DNA of 64,000 nucleotides from Strigamia acuminata (Eukaryota; Arthropoda; Chilopoda; Geophilomorpha; Linotaeniidae), in NCBI GenBank assembly GCA_949358305.1, contig OX442318.1, positions 5,814,501-5,878,500 of the forward strand. Reading direction: 5' to 3'. A model generated the notes under the pieces. That model saw nothing but the letters and a program-made list of their open reading frames with translations, ran no database searches and was not told where the DNA came from. Below, one piece after another: positions 44,501-47,505 of this stretch (its first letter is position 1; each line of letters opens with the position of its first letter). The position numbers and the translations under genes are program-made.

Positions 44501-47369
44501 TTTGATGACGATTCCGCCTGTGCGTCGCGCCGCATGCGGATGATCACGTACCAGGTTATCCCGTTGACTACGCGGTTTGTTATTTTTATTTTTTAGATTT
44601 AAAAGAAATTTGGTTTTGTTTGATTTTGTGTGTATTGTTTTTGTCTAAATAGGTTAGGTTTGGTGGAGTGGGTTGATAATACATTGCCGCTGAAGGCGTT
44701 TGTATTTTCGGTCATGTCGAAAGAAGAATTGCAAGGATATTTGAACAGAGAGTAATTAAAATTATTTTTTTTTACGTTATTCATATTTTTTAAGCCTGAG
44801 TTTAATTTTTCAGCTAGAATTCAATTTTTCTCAGCTAAAAATTTAATTTTTCTCACCTAAAAATTCAATTTTTCTCACCTAAAAATTCAATTTTTCTCAC
44901 CTAAAATTTCAATTTTTCTGACCCTTGAAGATTTTCCTTGGGAGACTCTTGGTGTTTTCCCTTGGGGGACTCTTGGTGTTTTCCCTTGGGGGACTCTTGG
45001 TGTTTTCCCTTGGGGGACTCTTGGTGTTTTCCCTTGGGGGACTCTTGGTGTTTTCCCTTGGGGGACTCTTGGTGTTTTCCCTTGGGGGACCCTTACAGTT
45101 TTTCCTTGGGGGACCCTTGGAGTTTTCCCTTGGGGGACCCTTGGAAATTTTCCTTGGGGGACCCTTGGAAATTTCTCTTGGGGGACCCTTACAATTTTCT
45201 CTTGGGGGACCCTTGGAAATTTCTCTTGGGGGACCTTTAGAGTTTTCTTTTGGGGGAACCTTGGAAATTTCCCTTGAGGGACCCTTGGAAATTTTCCTTG
45301 GGGGACCCTTACAATTTTCTCTTGGGGGACCCTTGGAGTTTTCCCTTGGGGGACCCATGGAAATTTCCCTTGGGGGACCTTTGGAGTTTTTCCTTGGGGG
45401 ACCCTTGGAAATTTTCCTTGGGGGACCCTTACAGTTTTCCCTTGGGGGACCGTTGAAAATTTTCCTTGGGAGACCCTTACAGTTTTTCCTTGGGGGACCC
45501 TTGGAGTTTTCCCTAGGGGGACCCTTGGAAATTTCCCTTGGGGGATCCTTACAATTTTCTCTTGGGAGGCCCTTGGAAATTTCTCTTGGGGGACTCTTGG
45601 AAATTTCCCTTGGGGGACCCTTAGAGTTTTCTCTTGGGGGACCTTAGGTTTTCTTTTGGGGAACCCTAGGGAATTTCTCTTGGAGGACTTGGAGATTTTC
45701 GTATCTAAAAATTCAAATTTTCTCACTTAAAAATTTAATTTTTTTCACCTAAAAATTTAATTTTTCTCACCTAATAATTCAATTTTTCTCACTTAAAAAT
45801 CACAATTCATTTCTTTTAAAATTCCAGCAGTGGTATTGGTGCTCAATTCTCCAGATGGATAAACGCAAAAGGTGGCTACATCGCATCCTACAAAACAAGA
45901 ACCAACCTAGAAACCACTGCAAACTACAGAAAACTAGTCAAACAAGTCCCACAAAATCTCCTCAAGTAATCCAATCAAAAACAAAAAAATCCAACTTTCT
46001 ATCAACAAATCCTTTTTCCAGGCGAGCATTCCTAAACATGAGCGCATCTCTCGAAGCATTTCTAGTCCTCAGAAACCATTTCGCCATCTCTCACGCCACC
46101 ATTTGCATCTCCCACTACATCCTCGGCATCGGCGACCGCCATTTATCCAATTTCATGATCGATCTCAACACCGGTTCCATGATCGGAATCGATTTCGGAC
46201 ACGCGTTCGGATCCGCAACTCAAGTAAACGAATAATTAAATTTAAAAAACAATTTATTTCATTTAATCCGACAGTTTTTACCGTTCCCCGAACTCATGCC
46301 GTTCCGTTTGACGCCCCAATTGCTGTCACTCATGGAACCGCTGAGAGAGGAAGGGATTTTTCGCCAAACTTTGATTCACGCCGCGTCTGCACTTCGCAAA
46401 AACTTCGGAGAACTCGTCAACTTGATGGACGTGTTCGTCAAAGAGCCGTCGCTGGATTGGCAGGAATTCGCGACTAAACAGGCGCGTCTGCAGGGTGCGG
46501 ACGAGGGAGATACGCGCCAATCTTGTTGGTACCCGCTCGAGAAAATTGCGTTTGCCAAGCGCAAATTAAACGGAGACAATCCGGCGCATATCTTACGGTT
46601 GGTTACGCGAATGTCGTCGTTGGGGAATTTGTTTGATTTTGATTTTTTGATTTTACAGCGATGAGTTGATGTTGGGACATAAGGGCAGTCCAGCCATCAA
46701 AGAAATGGAAGAGACGTGTTTAGGGACGGCACAAAATAAAGTACGAAGTCGGTACAATCCTGTGGGTCTAACGGTCCAGCAACAGGTAATTAAAACAGTA
46801 AAAATTGGGCAAAAATGTTTGTTTTTGGTATAGAAAAAGGTGCTTTTGGCTCTAAACAATCCATTTTTGCTGAGTAAGGCCCATTTGTATGCAAATGAGG
46901 CCCATTTTTATGCAAAAAAGGTTCATTTTTATGCAAAAAAAGTTCATTTTATGCAAAAAAGGTGCATTTTTATGCAAAAAAGGTTCATTTTTATGCAAAA
47001 AGGTCCATTTTTATGCAAAAAAGTTTTTTTTTTTATGCAAAAAGGTTCATTTTTATGCAAAAAGGTTTATTTTTATGCAAAAAGGTTCATTTTTATGCAA
47101 AAAGGTTCATTTTTATGCAAAAAGGTTCATTTTTATGCAAAAAGATTCATTTTTGCACATAAACATTTTATTTTGTATTTAAATGTGCATTTTTGCAATG
47201 AAATGTTTGTGAGTCGTTTGGTGAGAACCGACAATTGTGTTATTAATTAACTAATTTATTAATTTATTTTTTATATTTTTTTTTACTAAAGGTTGCTTGC
47301 TTATTGGACCAAGCGACTGATGAAAACATTTTAGGTCACACTTTCCAAGGATGGGAGCCGTGGATTTGA
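1..47369 (+). CDS. PRKDC: DNA-dependent protein kinase catalytic subunit (DNA-PKcs), 5' end outside window
   Basis: PIKK-family serine/threonine kinase that is recruited by Ku to DNA ends and drives non-homologous end joining in the nucleus. Fifty-one exons can be chained by splice sites and conserved protein sequence; the joined coding length from position 2 is 10,617 nt, exactly 3,539 codons including the stop, which supports the model. Order: HEAT-repeat N-terminal arm, an SQ/TQ-rich segment matching the ABCDE phosphorylation region, FAT domain, PI3K-like kinase domain and a C-terminal FATC ending in GWEPWI then TGA. The vertebrate protein is about 4,100 residues, so a few hundred residues lie to the left. 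Most introns are 51-134 nt; eleven are larger and repeat-filled, and intron 14 (24.7 kb) holds the nested retrotransposons. Three introns appear to use GC donors. No internal stop or frameshift was found in the exons. Confidence 0.95.
912..2140 (+). repeat. Minisatellite filling PRKDC intron 4
   Basis: Tandem units built on GAAATATT(ATT)GAATTTTGTTTCGGAAAAC. A short form (about 28 bp) and longer forms with an extra CGTCGGAAAAAC segment alternate. A higher-order period of 290 bp is visible: the block at 1224-1412 recurs almost unchanged at 1514-1702. The apparent small open frames inside are by-products of the repeat. Confidence 0.9.
2760..3178 (+). repeat. Minisatellite in PRKDC intron 5
   Basis: About twenty degenerate units of roughly 18-20 bp with the core GCGATTTTGACACTTTTTT. 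It occupies almost the whole intron between the donor at 2703 and the acceptor at 3231-3232. Lys-rich open frames on the minus strand are artefacts of the unit. Confidence 0.9.
5636..5745 (+). repeat. Minisatellite of PRKDC intron 14, left part
   Basis: Degenerate GATTTTATT, CAGTTTTTATTGATTTTTGTT units between exon 14 and the 5' LTR; continuation of the array at 29685-30300, with AATT duplicated at the junction. Confidence 0.8.
5746..6735 (+). repeat. 5' LTR of the outer retrotransposon
   Basis: 990 bp, TGTCACGG at the left edge and CATGATA at the right. It appears identical by eye to the 3' copy, including long shared reading frames. An AATAAA lies at 5845-5850. Open frames of 61 and 129 codons inside it are present in both LTR copies and are not convincing genes. 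Confidence 0.95.
6738..6755 (+). other. Primer binding site of the outer element, tRNA-Phe type
   Basis: TGGTGCCGAAACCCGGGA starts two bases (CG) after the 5' LTR. Its complement matches the 3' end (CCA included) of animal tRNA-Phe as I recall that sequence, so minus-strand synthesis is probably primed by tRNA-Phe. The assignment rests on memory of the tRNA sequence. Confidence 0.75.
6946..8934 (+). CDS. gag: Gag polyprotein of the outer retrotransposon
   Basis: About 662 residues from the ATG at 6946; an in-frame GTG at 6913 is less likely as a start. The N-terminal third is charged and probably disordered or helical. A capsid-type retrotransposon Gag domain lies near residues 320-480, with the [20 protein letters not shown] region and a [14 protein letters not shown] segment typical of the family. 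It should assemble the virus-like particle. There is no CCHC zinc knuckle; only a CPHC pair is seen near the C terminus (about 8840). Pol continues in the -1 frame and overlaps the end of gag. A related zinc-knuckle-like motif is instead found in the small accessory frame at 26893. Confidence 0.9.
   Translation: MANKEETSEKKRGMFADLIDRWDPVRLREERQRREEAERMRGLRPGALRGMLEEIPTDSTDQPSSMERDINPTLEGPISVHTVTPASVIAELEELARLQNIASAPTRNESEAPLEVPGLGAYLHDMEVAISARLDRAINAQLHGWAEDTVERVRKVVEDCAARQSPLTAGIPLIPPPQEPHILLGVSGRTVPQIIPRSTGDASIILTPSEIILGGARAAPSVQGRIHVQSREVDPAVIQINSEIMRSIIRSKASVVGALPSIPLSQLERERNSQSGQRPRPNVPLQTGAVSQIPVFQQTGQLPQQQWRQQPQQFARTSGMRMGKLPEFDVSKGAYNAVDLFLTQLRAHFFTSGMAESVYLEYYVPQALKGEALDWYIDLLPKPEFWDEFAHLFKDAFSLTVAEATVNLAEKRQAMGEPTAKFLRETNRFLQKTGIVGDSQKWDIAQRRLQPDVAEVMRQMGVLTLSQAIVRGQQADSELQLRSLHKRDFDLHGVKRGQMPVPQHAAQTKQEAAVKKPVEMVKNSTRHFFTRNKVAAVMEVLGELEEGGMFDDDNQSVMAQTVRSIMAAKSAPPVEIKPPVETGEPHVCSQNYSFALDSGPPKDIKLPPGAEWAKNRRERWYMRDIKLNAPLCPHCYKPWVVPGNDRGPPLKSDAKVVDPKKK
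8919..8925 (+). other. Possible -1 frameshift site between outer gag and pol
   Basis: C CCA AAG read in the gag frame fits the X XXY YYZ slippery pattern and lies two codons before the gag stop (8932-8934). The pol frame is -1 relative to gag and is open across this point. The Z=G heptamer is weaker than classic sites and I see no obvious hairpin just downstream. Confidence 0.35.
8952..10756 (+). CDS. pol: Pol of the outer element, part 1: protease and reverse transcriptase
   Basis: Open from inside the gag overlap; position 8952 is simply the first GTG. An aspartic protease has its FDSGAQ active site at about 9180-9197 and a LLLGRDF segment at about 9391. Reverse transcriptase follows with the catalytic YIDD at about 10602-10613. 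The frame is clean up to 10756, where the inner retrotransposon begins; its first bases run the frame into a stop at about 10796. The break falls just after the RT palm, before the connection and RNase H. The remainder is at 22582-25532. Confidence 0.9.
10757..12673 (+). repeat. 5' LTR of the inner retrotransposon
   Basis: 1,917 bp, matched by the copy at 20665-22581. It contains a TATATAAA box at 11390-11397, followed within about 25 bp by the likely start of transcription, and an AATAAA at 12571-12576. The long U5/R portion between them is unusual in size. Confidence 0.95.
11390..11397 (+). promoter_or_regulatory. TATA box in the inner 5' LTR
   Basis: TATATAAA in a position appropriate for the U3/R boundary; the identical box is in the 3' LTR at 21298-21305. 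Genomic RNA is inferred to start some 25-30 bp downstream. Confidence 0.65.
12676..12693 (+). other. Primer binding site of the inner element, tRNA-Gln type
   Basis: TGGAGGTCCCACCGAGAT starts two bases (again CG) after the 5' LTR. Its complement matches the 3' end of an animal tRNA-Gln (CTCGGTGGGACCT plus CCA) as I recall it. Confidence 0.75.
13503..15839 (+). CDS. gag: Gag polyprotein of the inner retrotransposon
   Basis: 778 residues from ATG 13503. The first 240 residues are polar and Ser/Pro-rich. A Glu/Lys/Gln-rich coiled coil spans roughly 240-345. A capsid-type domain lies at about 440-610, with the [14 protein letters not shown] segment, and a CX2CX4HX4C zinc knuckle ([14 protein letters not shown]) at residues 672-685. 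The tail is Asn/Gln-rich. The protein should form the particle and package RNA. It terminates with TAG directly after an A AAA AAC heptamer, which sets up Gag-Pol synthesis. Confidence 0.92.
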   Translation: MDPNNLPNEEKVAEEKAVEEIVSLDSSYVKLCDQTEMIPDELTQFCTHYELDRTQFKTIIEASEFVTKRALRNIRINPTPEKRAELSKESSANHNSGKDPIPSPRDLSEENRSRSKTPQRKLGDQARIKTPSVRNQDIRELFRTSSKESLDQSSLGNRTPHSRNASYHNTPSISEVGGSNFSTFQPENAKKQPNPHIYTENGTRHFAKQTPRGRGNKSAIRRKLSPLPSPVLPQTRQEQLRLDEVEKERIRLEATNQKQINDEKIRQDKLEKEVVNQNEVRKSIDKNDKILIDQLRAQWRQEHDEKFQKQQDQYNKKWAEVNRIEDNQRKREKTLQESIRLNLAASTRASHGSEPRDQTNPSRASTDDIPSSHSSAESSTGTRLPSDGTNISFDYILKMQQNMAAQFQKQLDSRIDTFVQTQQTTGPQRSNNPGPSKVFFKGQDLPVFDGKQEDIDKFLSVAKTVAISKGLTLDEMVNQGIPTYLSGLAQQWYDENKTKFTNWETFVELFREEFDMIPTTRLRNLRKVIQGDDEPLYEFLVRFTKAQGSYSERGNVATLFDNLNWTSYNRLIDRNLYRSDSVDKIFQFVRTNRALFEPQRIRTENSKEIDKVVSNNQKYSKDIKNTRPSARSTQMMEIEPEEEIMEVNELTENNVSMDNLLCAMSENQTGKCFHCKQPGHFKRECPLLPKRKFSNNFPGNNNSNNNSANQQPNEFKRPRQNWVTAEAIDQKMEELKTDMNNSMQTTISKTVSDLFSKFLDPKNATTAPITETPPVPKN
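15830..15861 (+). other. Programmed -1 ribosomal frameshift signal, inner gag-pol
   Basis: A AAA AAC at 15830-15836 is in the correct gag frame and is followed at once by the gag TAG. After a 7-nt spacer comes a hairpin, GGGGG (15844-15848) pairing with CCCCC (15857-15861) across an 8-nt loop. Pol is open in the -1 frame from this point. All three elements of a canonical signal are present. Confidence 0.85.
15836..20131 (+). CDS. pol: Pol polyprotein of the inner retrotransposon
   Basis: About 1,430 residues, made as Gag-Pol by -1 frameshifting. Domains in order: aspartic protease with MDSGATQ (about residue 178); reverse transcriptase with YLDD (about 515, bases 17382-17393); RNase H beginning LTDASHDG (about 664); integrase zinc-binding HHCC domain ([11 protein letters not shown] to CIHCQQ, bases about 18747-18872); and a DDE core with Asp in ICIDLMGP (about 18957), Asp in VSDNGSQF (about 19131) and Glu in NPTERAN (about 19239). 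A GPW-type segment follows at about 19671, resembling the GPY/F module. No chromodomain is recognised; the last 150 residues are Asn/Ser-rich. All catalytic residues are present. The order places it in Ty3/gypsy. Confidence 0.93.
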   Translation, partial: LVAGVLEPPINNSEGILPPDLEQALSETLDNLTIQDKEIKRARPNRKTRKRNWNYKFKIASNTPFSAEETANPFLNFHDDLFSLDKGDESLARLIQDTSNLNIRDESTSSSGGVFENLQSMIDNLNPDSKSSRFARLKSYINENQLKRKDGIERINKLGNHIDDPRMKITIGGLTYNALMDSGATQCFIGLQLLSKTCASPDFIQDCPKHMRVCAVGVTHIPLGQITLCVQWADGAEFTPINFIILDNNVCGLIIGHNFMRRTKINLNPARAVFTCDSKSDWTAPYETDELNCNLARVQVLTDNATATHTPDNWEELLVKDCDCSDEEKSKLREVIASVKNVFRDKVGCTNIIKHKITFKKDVTWKKQPFRMYNPAKIAIMTKLVEELEADNLIERATGPYISHPVIVAKPNGTYRLCIDYRWLNAITEINAIQMPSIDLLLHNTNQAKYFTSLDLTKGYYQVEMDEEDRQKTAFYTPKGNYQFVRMPFGLCNAPCTFQFLMERVMGEALYKHALVYLDDVIIFSTTWEKHLEHIKDVLERLDKANLSVNKEKSKFGKTTLKFLGHLITPTGLAPDPDKIVSVRKYPTPKNSKDIQRFHGLSNFFRKFIPEHAKIARPLTSMMHDKAVFEWGEEQEKAFETIKNILCDETQVLLMPDMMKPFVILTDASHDGLGSVLCQDVEFFDEGKREMIMTPRPVAYASRVLRGAEVRYSTPELECLAVVWAVDKFRPYIEYTTFTLESDAEALKWLMGTPEPSGRFGRWAIKLQCGAFKIKYRRGTQNQVADAFSRAPLEIEDIPENDYCEPIEITQFWPEWDGNREIIRRNNREDCQFLTNVQLHFDYSKLLYNTLEKGEKMDEATEETLFSALTEVLKVVPPTREEIIEAQLADKECRIIIDHLKRDEIEQRKFKKTKEWMKAVQGYQLDFQEENGNEMLIYFKPTFEEELNDSGNGFKAVIPPSLVRRVLFACHGHPLSGHAGMSKTLERAKLIYYWPKMNKDTRNYVRSCIHCQQYKPCQHKKHRASYTPHNMSYPWEVICIDLMGPKPTGRSQYRFVLVIIDQCTKWVELFPLSKASSESIVNRLGEVIHRWGYPKKIVSDNGSQFISTIYEEFCKKHNIRMAHVSPYHAQANPTERANRDIKIMLALYSDIHSHWPRFLNEFAFASRTAKSEATGATPFLLNTGRNVPLPFDPRIIQHANAFDKNNPEEYVYNLLGILRRAHQEMHLRIQANYERHDKIHRNKFHICEYTVGDLVWKATHILSNKEKGITKGFAEKRDGPWEITEVLPGGAYKLRKLVDGSIEPSINTDDLSPYIPSYPIETWTLDQKSGRVENHPNPDWMNESSTVNNSSELNNQELGNNSANMELDPEEVTTPASKESDIVVNNPKHDYNLRKRKRSCELPQLQPRTKRISTTDQECTTDFIHLIQDRR
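20132..20664 (+). other. 3' untranslated stretch and polypurine tract of the inner element
   Basis: About 530 bp with no convincing gene. It ends in TTAAGGGGGATG (20653-20664), the purine-rich primer for plus-strand DNA, directly against the 3' LTR. Confidence 0.75.
20665..22581 (+). repeat. 3' LTR of the inner retrotransposon
   Basis: Same 1,917 bp as the 5' LTR, offset by 9,908, with TATA at 21298-21305 and AATAAA at 22479-22484. An open frame read from 22419 into the LTR end is accidental; the true outer-pol continuation starts at 22582. Confidence 0.95.
22582..25532 (+). CDS. pol: Pol of the outer element, part 2: RNase H, AT-hooks, integrase
   Basis: In-frame continuation of the broken pol. 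It contains the RT connection, then RNase H beginning LQTDASYSG (about 22870). An unusual linker follows with four AT-hook cores (GRPRK, GRPRK, GRPPK, GRPKK) between 23616 and 23775, and an acidic/Ser-rich stretch. Integrase comes next: HHCC domain (about 24274-24410, CGPCQR), Asp in YVDYFG (about 24490), Asp in ISDNAPT (about 24667), Glu in NLAERLN (about 24770), and a basic C-terminal domain with GDWVTLKSR (about 25107). The protein ends TGA 25530-25532. Catalytic residues are intact, but the polypeptide is severed from its protease and RT. An AT-hook array at this position is not a feature I know from standard Ty3/gypsy Pol. Confidence 0.88.
25533..26892 (+). other. Untranslated gap after the outer pol
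   Basis: 1.36 kb, T-rich, without a clear gene. One hydrophobic 85-codon frame (26519-26776) is listed separately. The size suggests a leader or splice acceptor region for the accessory frames, which is inference only. Confidence 0.5.
26519..26776 (+). CDS. Hydrophobic 85-residue frame in the outer element (doubtful)
   Basis: ATG to TAG. The translation is almost continuously hydrophobic from residue 15 to 75, enough for two or three membrane spans ([20 protein letters not shown] and [10 protein letters not shown] among them). It lies between pol and the accessory frames, where errantiviruses keep env. There is no signal-peptide, furin or glycosylation pattern to support an envelope, and T-rich DNA readily yields Phe/Ile/Leu/Val codons by chance. 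Confidence 0.25.
   Translation: MNFVHLCEDFVLLLDALINIFSPMLYFCFGLLRVCVSLILIVIPFHVICFTIFITAVIFNCEYLFWLSYELLRELYRVIFYNPRY
26893..27156 (+). CDS. Accessory frame A of the outer element: basic protein with zinc-knuckle-like motif
   Basis: 87 residues from ATG 26893 to TAG 27154-27156. The first 40 residues are Gly/Arg/Lys-rich (an RGG-like, nucleic-acid-binding composition). The C-terminal part has [19 protein letters not shown], in which CPVCSGWGH reads as CX2CX4H and is followed after four residues by Arg where a retroviral knuckle has Cys. Since the element's Gag lacks a knuckle, this small protein could supply a nucleocapsid-like RNA-binding function; that is inference. Frame B follows in the same reading frame six bases after the stop, so the two may be one protein by readthrough. 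Confidence 0.6.
   Translation: MTGRGNGVRPPWRGGKNGKNKTSVVTRRQRQARERYVCPYPVPRLFETGPILMPNYHPDHPMCRAYPNRELCPVCSGWGHLHQGRDE
27163..28176 (+). CDS. Accessory frame B of the outer element: unknown 337-residue protein
   Basis: ATG 27163 to TAG 28174-28176, in the same frame as frame A and separated only by TAG AGT TCG. The N-terminal 150 residues are Pro/Glu/Ser-rich and probably disordered; an acidic run [11 protein letters not shown] follows at about 157-167. The C-terminal 150 residues look folded and helical, with [16 protein letters not shown] and [26 protein letters not shown] segments. No signal peptide or membrane span is seen, so it is not an envelope. I recognise no domain. GC content and codon use resemble the element's gag and pol, which argues that it is a real element gene. 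Possible roles (silencing antagonist, particle or trafficking factor) are unsupported. Confidence 0.65.
   Translation: MLEEIEDVRESSRFRSVASGVMIPRCRPVPTLRPVPEASSSRVEISEVLPEIDEVPPPMDETVLSTALLPVGQSQCEMDEMATPFGVDLKRDWTESDMEWLIRCHDEATRRRAAAFPGGMIPRSTPAQLEQSMDYVGELPNLRVHLTDAGRGVEFLSDSSDDEEAESCPRRPLLPIFTGRQVQRDLPFATQPEDFVIAIQKLVSDQHRERDFVSCRELQLYFETIMARATFDDIFPMGTLEWEPPSRWGTDTYLDADSTRWKEFFYLILKRELGLSESISALVHLLEENHVRVLQQLLADALTKFRPRNEQQLGDVITYRAITLMKELVTAMTGYEF
28177..28690 (+). other. Outer element 3' untranslated stretch and polypurine tract
   Basis: About 510 bp with no gene. It ends CCGAGGGGTG (28681-28690), a purine-rich primer candidate abutting the 3' LTR. Confidence 0.65.
28691..29680 (+). 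repeat. 3' LTR of the outer retrotransposon
   Basis: Same 990 bp as the 5' LTR, offset by 22,945. It is followed by AATTCG and the intronic minisatellite. An in-sense AATAAA at 28790-28795 could, in principle, polyadenylate PRKDC pre-mRNA prematurely. Confidence 0.95.
29685..30300 (+). repeat. Minisatellite of PRKDC intron 14, right part
   Basis: Repeats of about 30 bp built from GATTTTATTCAG and TTTTTATTGATTTTTGTT. The same motifs occur at 5636-5745 to the left of the outer LTR, so the retrotransposon inserted into a pre-existing tandem repeat. An open frame at 29895-30077 is a by-product. Confidence 0.9.
30315..37914 (+). CDS. PRKDC: PRKDC exons 15-32: central helical repeats and SQ/TQ cluster
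   Basis: Exons: 30315-30556, 30616-30751, 33243-33400, 33479-33581, 33643-33770, 33905-34130, 34191-34369, 34431-34602, 34664-34729, 34799-34990, 35053-35319, 35386-35678, 35740-35871, 35941-36174, 36739-36888, 37001-37174, 37239-37328, 37388-37914. Recognisable pieces include LLPFFTSL (about 33352), [14 protein letters not shown] (about 34513), EEVSQFDFS (about 34960) and YWSHETRTP (about 37404), all matching DNA-PKcs. Exons 22 and 25 are followed by GC (34603, 35320) rather than GT; the GC choice restores both reading frame and protein alignment and gives 61- and 66-nt introns. Exon 32 carries seven SQ/TQ dipeptides in its second half, the counterpart of the vertebrate ABCDE autophosphorylation cluster. 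Confidence 0.9.
30830..32745 (+). repeat. GC-rich 21-bp minisatellite in PRKDC intron 16
   Basis: About 90 units alternating GGACGACCT(T/C)(G/T)GG and GCGACCCCT. The 21-bp unit is a multiple of three and contains few stop codons, so long meaningless frames open on both strands (up to 297 codons). A higher-order block of roughly 300-350 bp is marked by GACCCCTGAGCCTGAACGAC-type variants near 31050, 31305, 31640, 31945 and 32290. Its GC richness contrasts sharply with the AT-rich surroundings. Confidence 0.95.
32751..33115 (+). repeat. Two tandem copies of a ~183-bp unit in PRKDC intron 16
   Basis: Copy 1 (about 32751-32932) and copy 2 (about 32933-33115) share GGTTGTTGAGAT, TGTGGCACCAG, CGCCA(C/T)ATTCAAA, GCTCGAAAAC and GGAGAA(G/A)GTCCTC in the same order. 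They have diverged by perhaps a fifth. No coding potential is seen. Confidence 0.75.
36225..36690 (+). repeat. Minisatellite in PRKDC intron 28
   Basis: Around twenty units of about 19 bp, core GTCTAAAAAGTGCATTTTT with small length variants. Confidence 0.9.
37938..38070 (+). repeat. MITE-like fragment in PRKDC intron 32
   Basis: ACCGTATTTTACCGATTAAG followed by AGCCGC and CTCGAATAGTA motifs in both orientations. It resembles the ACCGTATTTT...AATAGCCGC termini of ISL2EU/PIF-like MITEs. A related fragment, in reverse orientation, is at 40337-40412 in intron 35. Confidence 0.5.
38130..38785 (+). repeat. 21-bp minisatellite in PRKDC intron 32
   Basis: Roughly thirty units with core AGTGAAATTTTAATGGAAAA. 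It ends with TTGAAATTCCAATCAAAATA (about 38760-38779), the same right edge as the array in intron 35. Open frames on both strands are artefacts. Confidence 0.9.
38816..43995 (+). CDS. PRKDC: PRKDC exons 33-43: FAT domain
   Basis: Exons: 38816-39063, 39131-39528, 39589-39727, 40428-40956, 41018-41289, 41351-41486, 42583-43082, 43282-43404, 43477-43553, 43653-43740, 43801-43995. The block opens with [19 protein letters not shown] (about 38998-39054), which matches the conserved vertebrate GDLPDIQIKHSSLITPLQA. It continues with helical FAT sequence such as SARKQNNF-like [18 protein letters not shown] (about 41233) and [13 protein letters not shown] (about 43020). FAT forms a C-shaped helical cradle around the kinase domain. 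Introns 32, 35, 38, 39 and 41 contain tandem repeats; intron 38 also contains a pogo-like MITE. Confidence 0.9.
39855..40330 (+). repeat. Related minisatellite in PRKDC intron 35
   Basis: Units of the same AGTGAAATTTTAATGGAAAA family as intron 32, with the same right edge TTGAAATTCCAATCAAAATA (about 40308-40327), followed at 40337 by a MITE-like GAGCCGCGGCTC segment. Confidence 0.85.
40337..40412 (-). repeat. MITE-like fragment in PRKDC intron 35
   Basis: Contains AATAAGAGCCGCGGCTC and, further on, GCGGCTCTTATTTGGTAAAATAC. The latter is the reverse complement of the ACCGTATTTTACCGATTAAG-type end at 37938, indicating a related terminal sequence. Confidence 0.5.
41560..41941 (+). repeat. Degenerate tandem repeat in PRKDC intron 38
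   Basis: Loose units of about 18-20 bp around AAAAATGC(G/A)TTTTTAGCTG, becoming more diverged rightward. The pogo-like MITE interrupts it; a short remnant continues after 42505. Confidence 0.75.
41942..42503 (+). mobile_element. Pogo/Tigger-like MITE with TA duplication
   Basis: 562-bp non-autonomous DNA transposon. Terminal inverted repeats of about 27 bp: CAGTCGAAACTCTTTATAAC at the left, and its reverse complement ending AGAGTTTCGACTG at the right. A TA lies on each side (41940-41941, 42504-42505), the target of the Tc1/mariner/pogo group. ATAACGAAT and its complement recur inside. No transposase frame is present. The near-perfect termini suggest a fairly young insertion. Confidence 0.85.
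43100..43240 (+). repeat. Short tandem repeat in PRKDC intron 39
   Basis: Repeats of AAAGTACCAA with TTTGC variants, directly after the exon 39 donor at 43083. Confidence 0.85.
43577..43646 (+). repeat. 10-bp microsatellite in PRKDC intron 41
   Basis: About seven perfect copies of TTTAATTTAT just upstream of the exon 42 acceptor. Confidence 0.9.
44090..47369 (+). CDS. PRKDC: PRKDC exons 44-51: kinase domain and FATC
   Basis: Exons: 44090-44299, 44354-44574, 44653-44751, 45828-45965, 46022-46223, 46275-46597, 46659-46785, 47292-47369. The ATP-lysine motif [14 protein letters not shown] sits in exon 45 (about 44426-44467). The catalytic loop [11 protein letters not shown] and the [11 protein letters not shown] magnesium/activation segment are in exon 48 (about 46128-46223), so Asp, His, Asn and DFG residues are present and the kinase is predicted active. 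Exon 51 encodes the FATC with [10 protein letters not shown] and ends GWEPWI, stop 47367-47369. An AATAAA follows at 47447. The strong DNA-PK-specific match excludes ATM, ATR, mTOR or SMG1. Confidence 0.95.
44806..45800 (+). repeat. 24-bp minisatellite in PRKDC intron 46
   Basis: About thirty units of core CCCTTGGGGGACCCTTGGA plus a variable 5-bp piece, flanked on both sides by TTTTTCTCACCTAAAAATTC repeats. The unit is a multiple of three, so meaningless frames up to 279 codons open on both strands. Confidence 0.92.
46880..47165 (+). repeat. Minisatellite in PRKDC intron 50
   Basis: About fourteen units of 19-20 bp, core TTCATTTTTATGCAAAAAGG. Confidence 0.9.
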
Positions 47370-47446
47370 AATCAATATTTTATTAACTCATTAAAACATT
47401 CCTGATAAATTTACTGTATATTTCTCAAACTCACTAATTAAGTTTT

Positions 47447-47452
47447 AATAAA
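47447..47452 (+). terminator. PRKDC: PRKDC polyadenylation signal
   Basis: AATAAA 78 bp after the stop codon and 54 bp before the first candidate ATG of the next gene. Confidence 0.7.
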
Positions 47453-47505
47453 TTGTATTTGTTGGGATTTTGTTGCGTGTGGCTGAAAATCGATATTTTT
47501 TGTCA

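Noticed and set aside
44887-45726. Frames of 240 (+) and 279 (-) codons in PRKDC intron 46
   Set aside because: Translate the 24-bp minisatellite (GGP/LEFSL and KGPPRE repeats); both strands are open for the same trivial reason.
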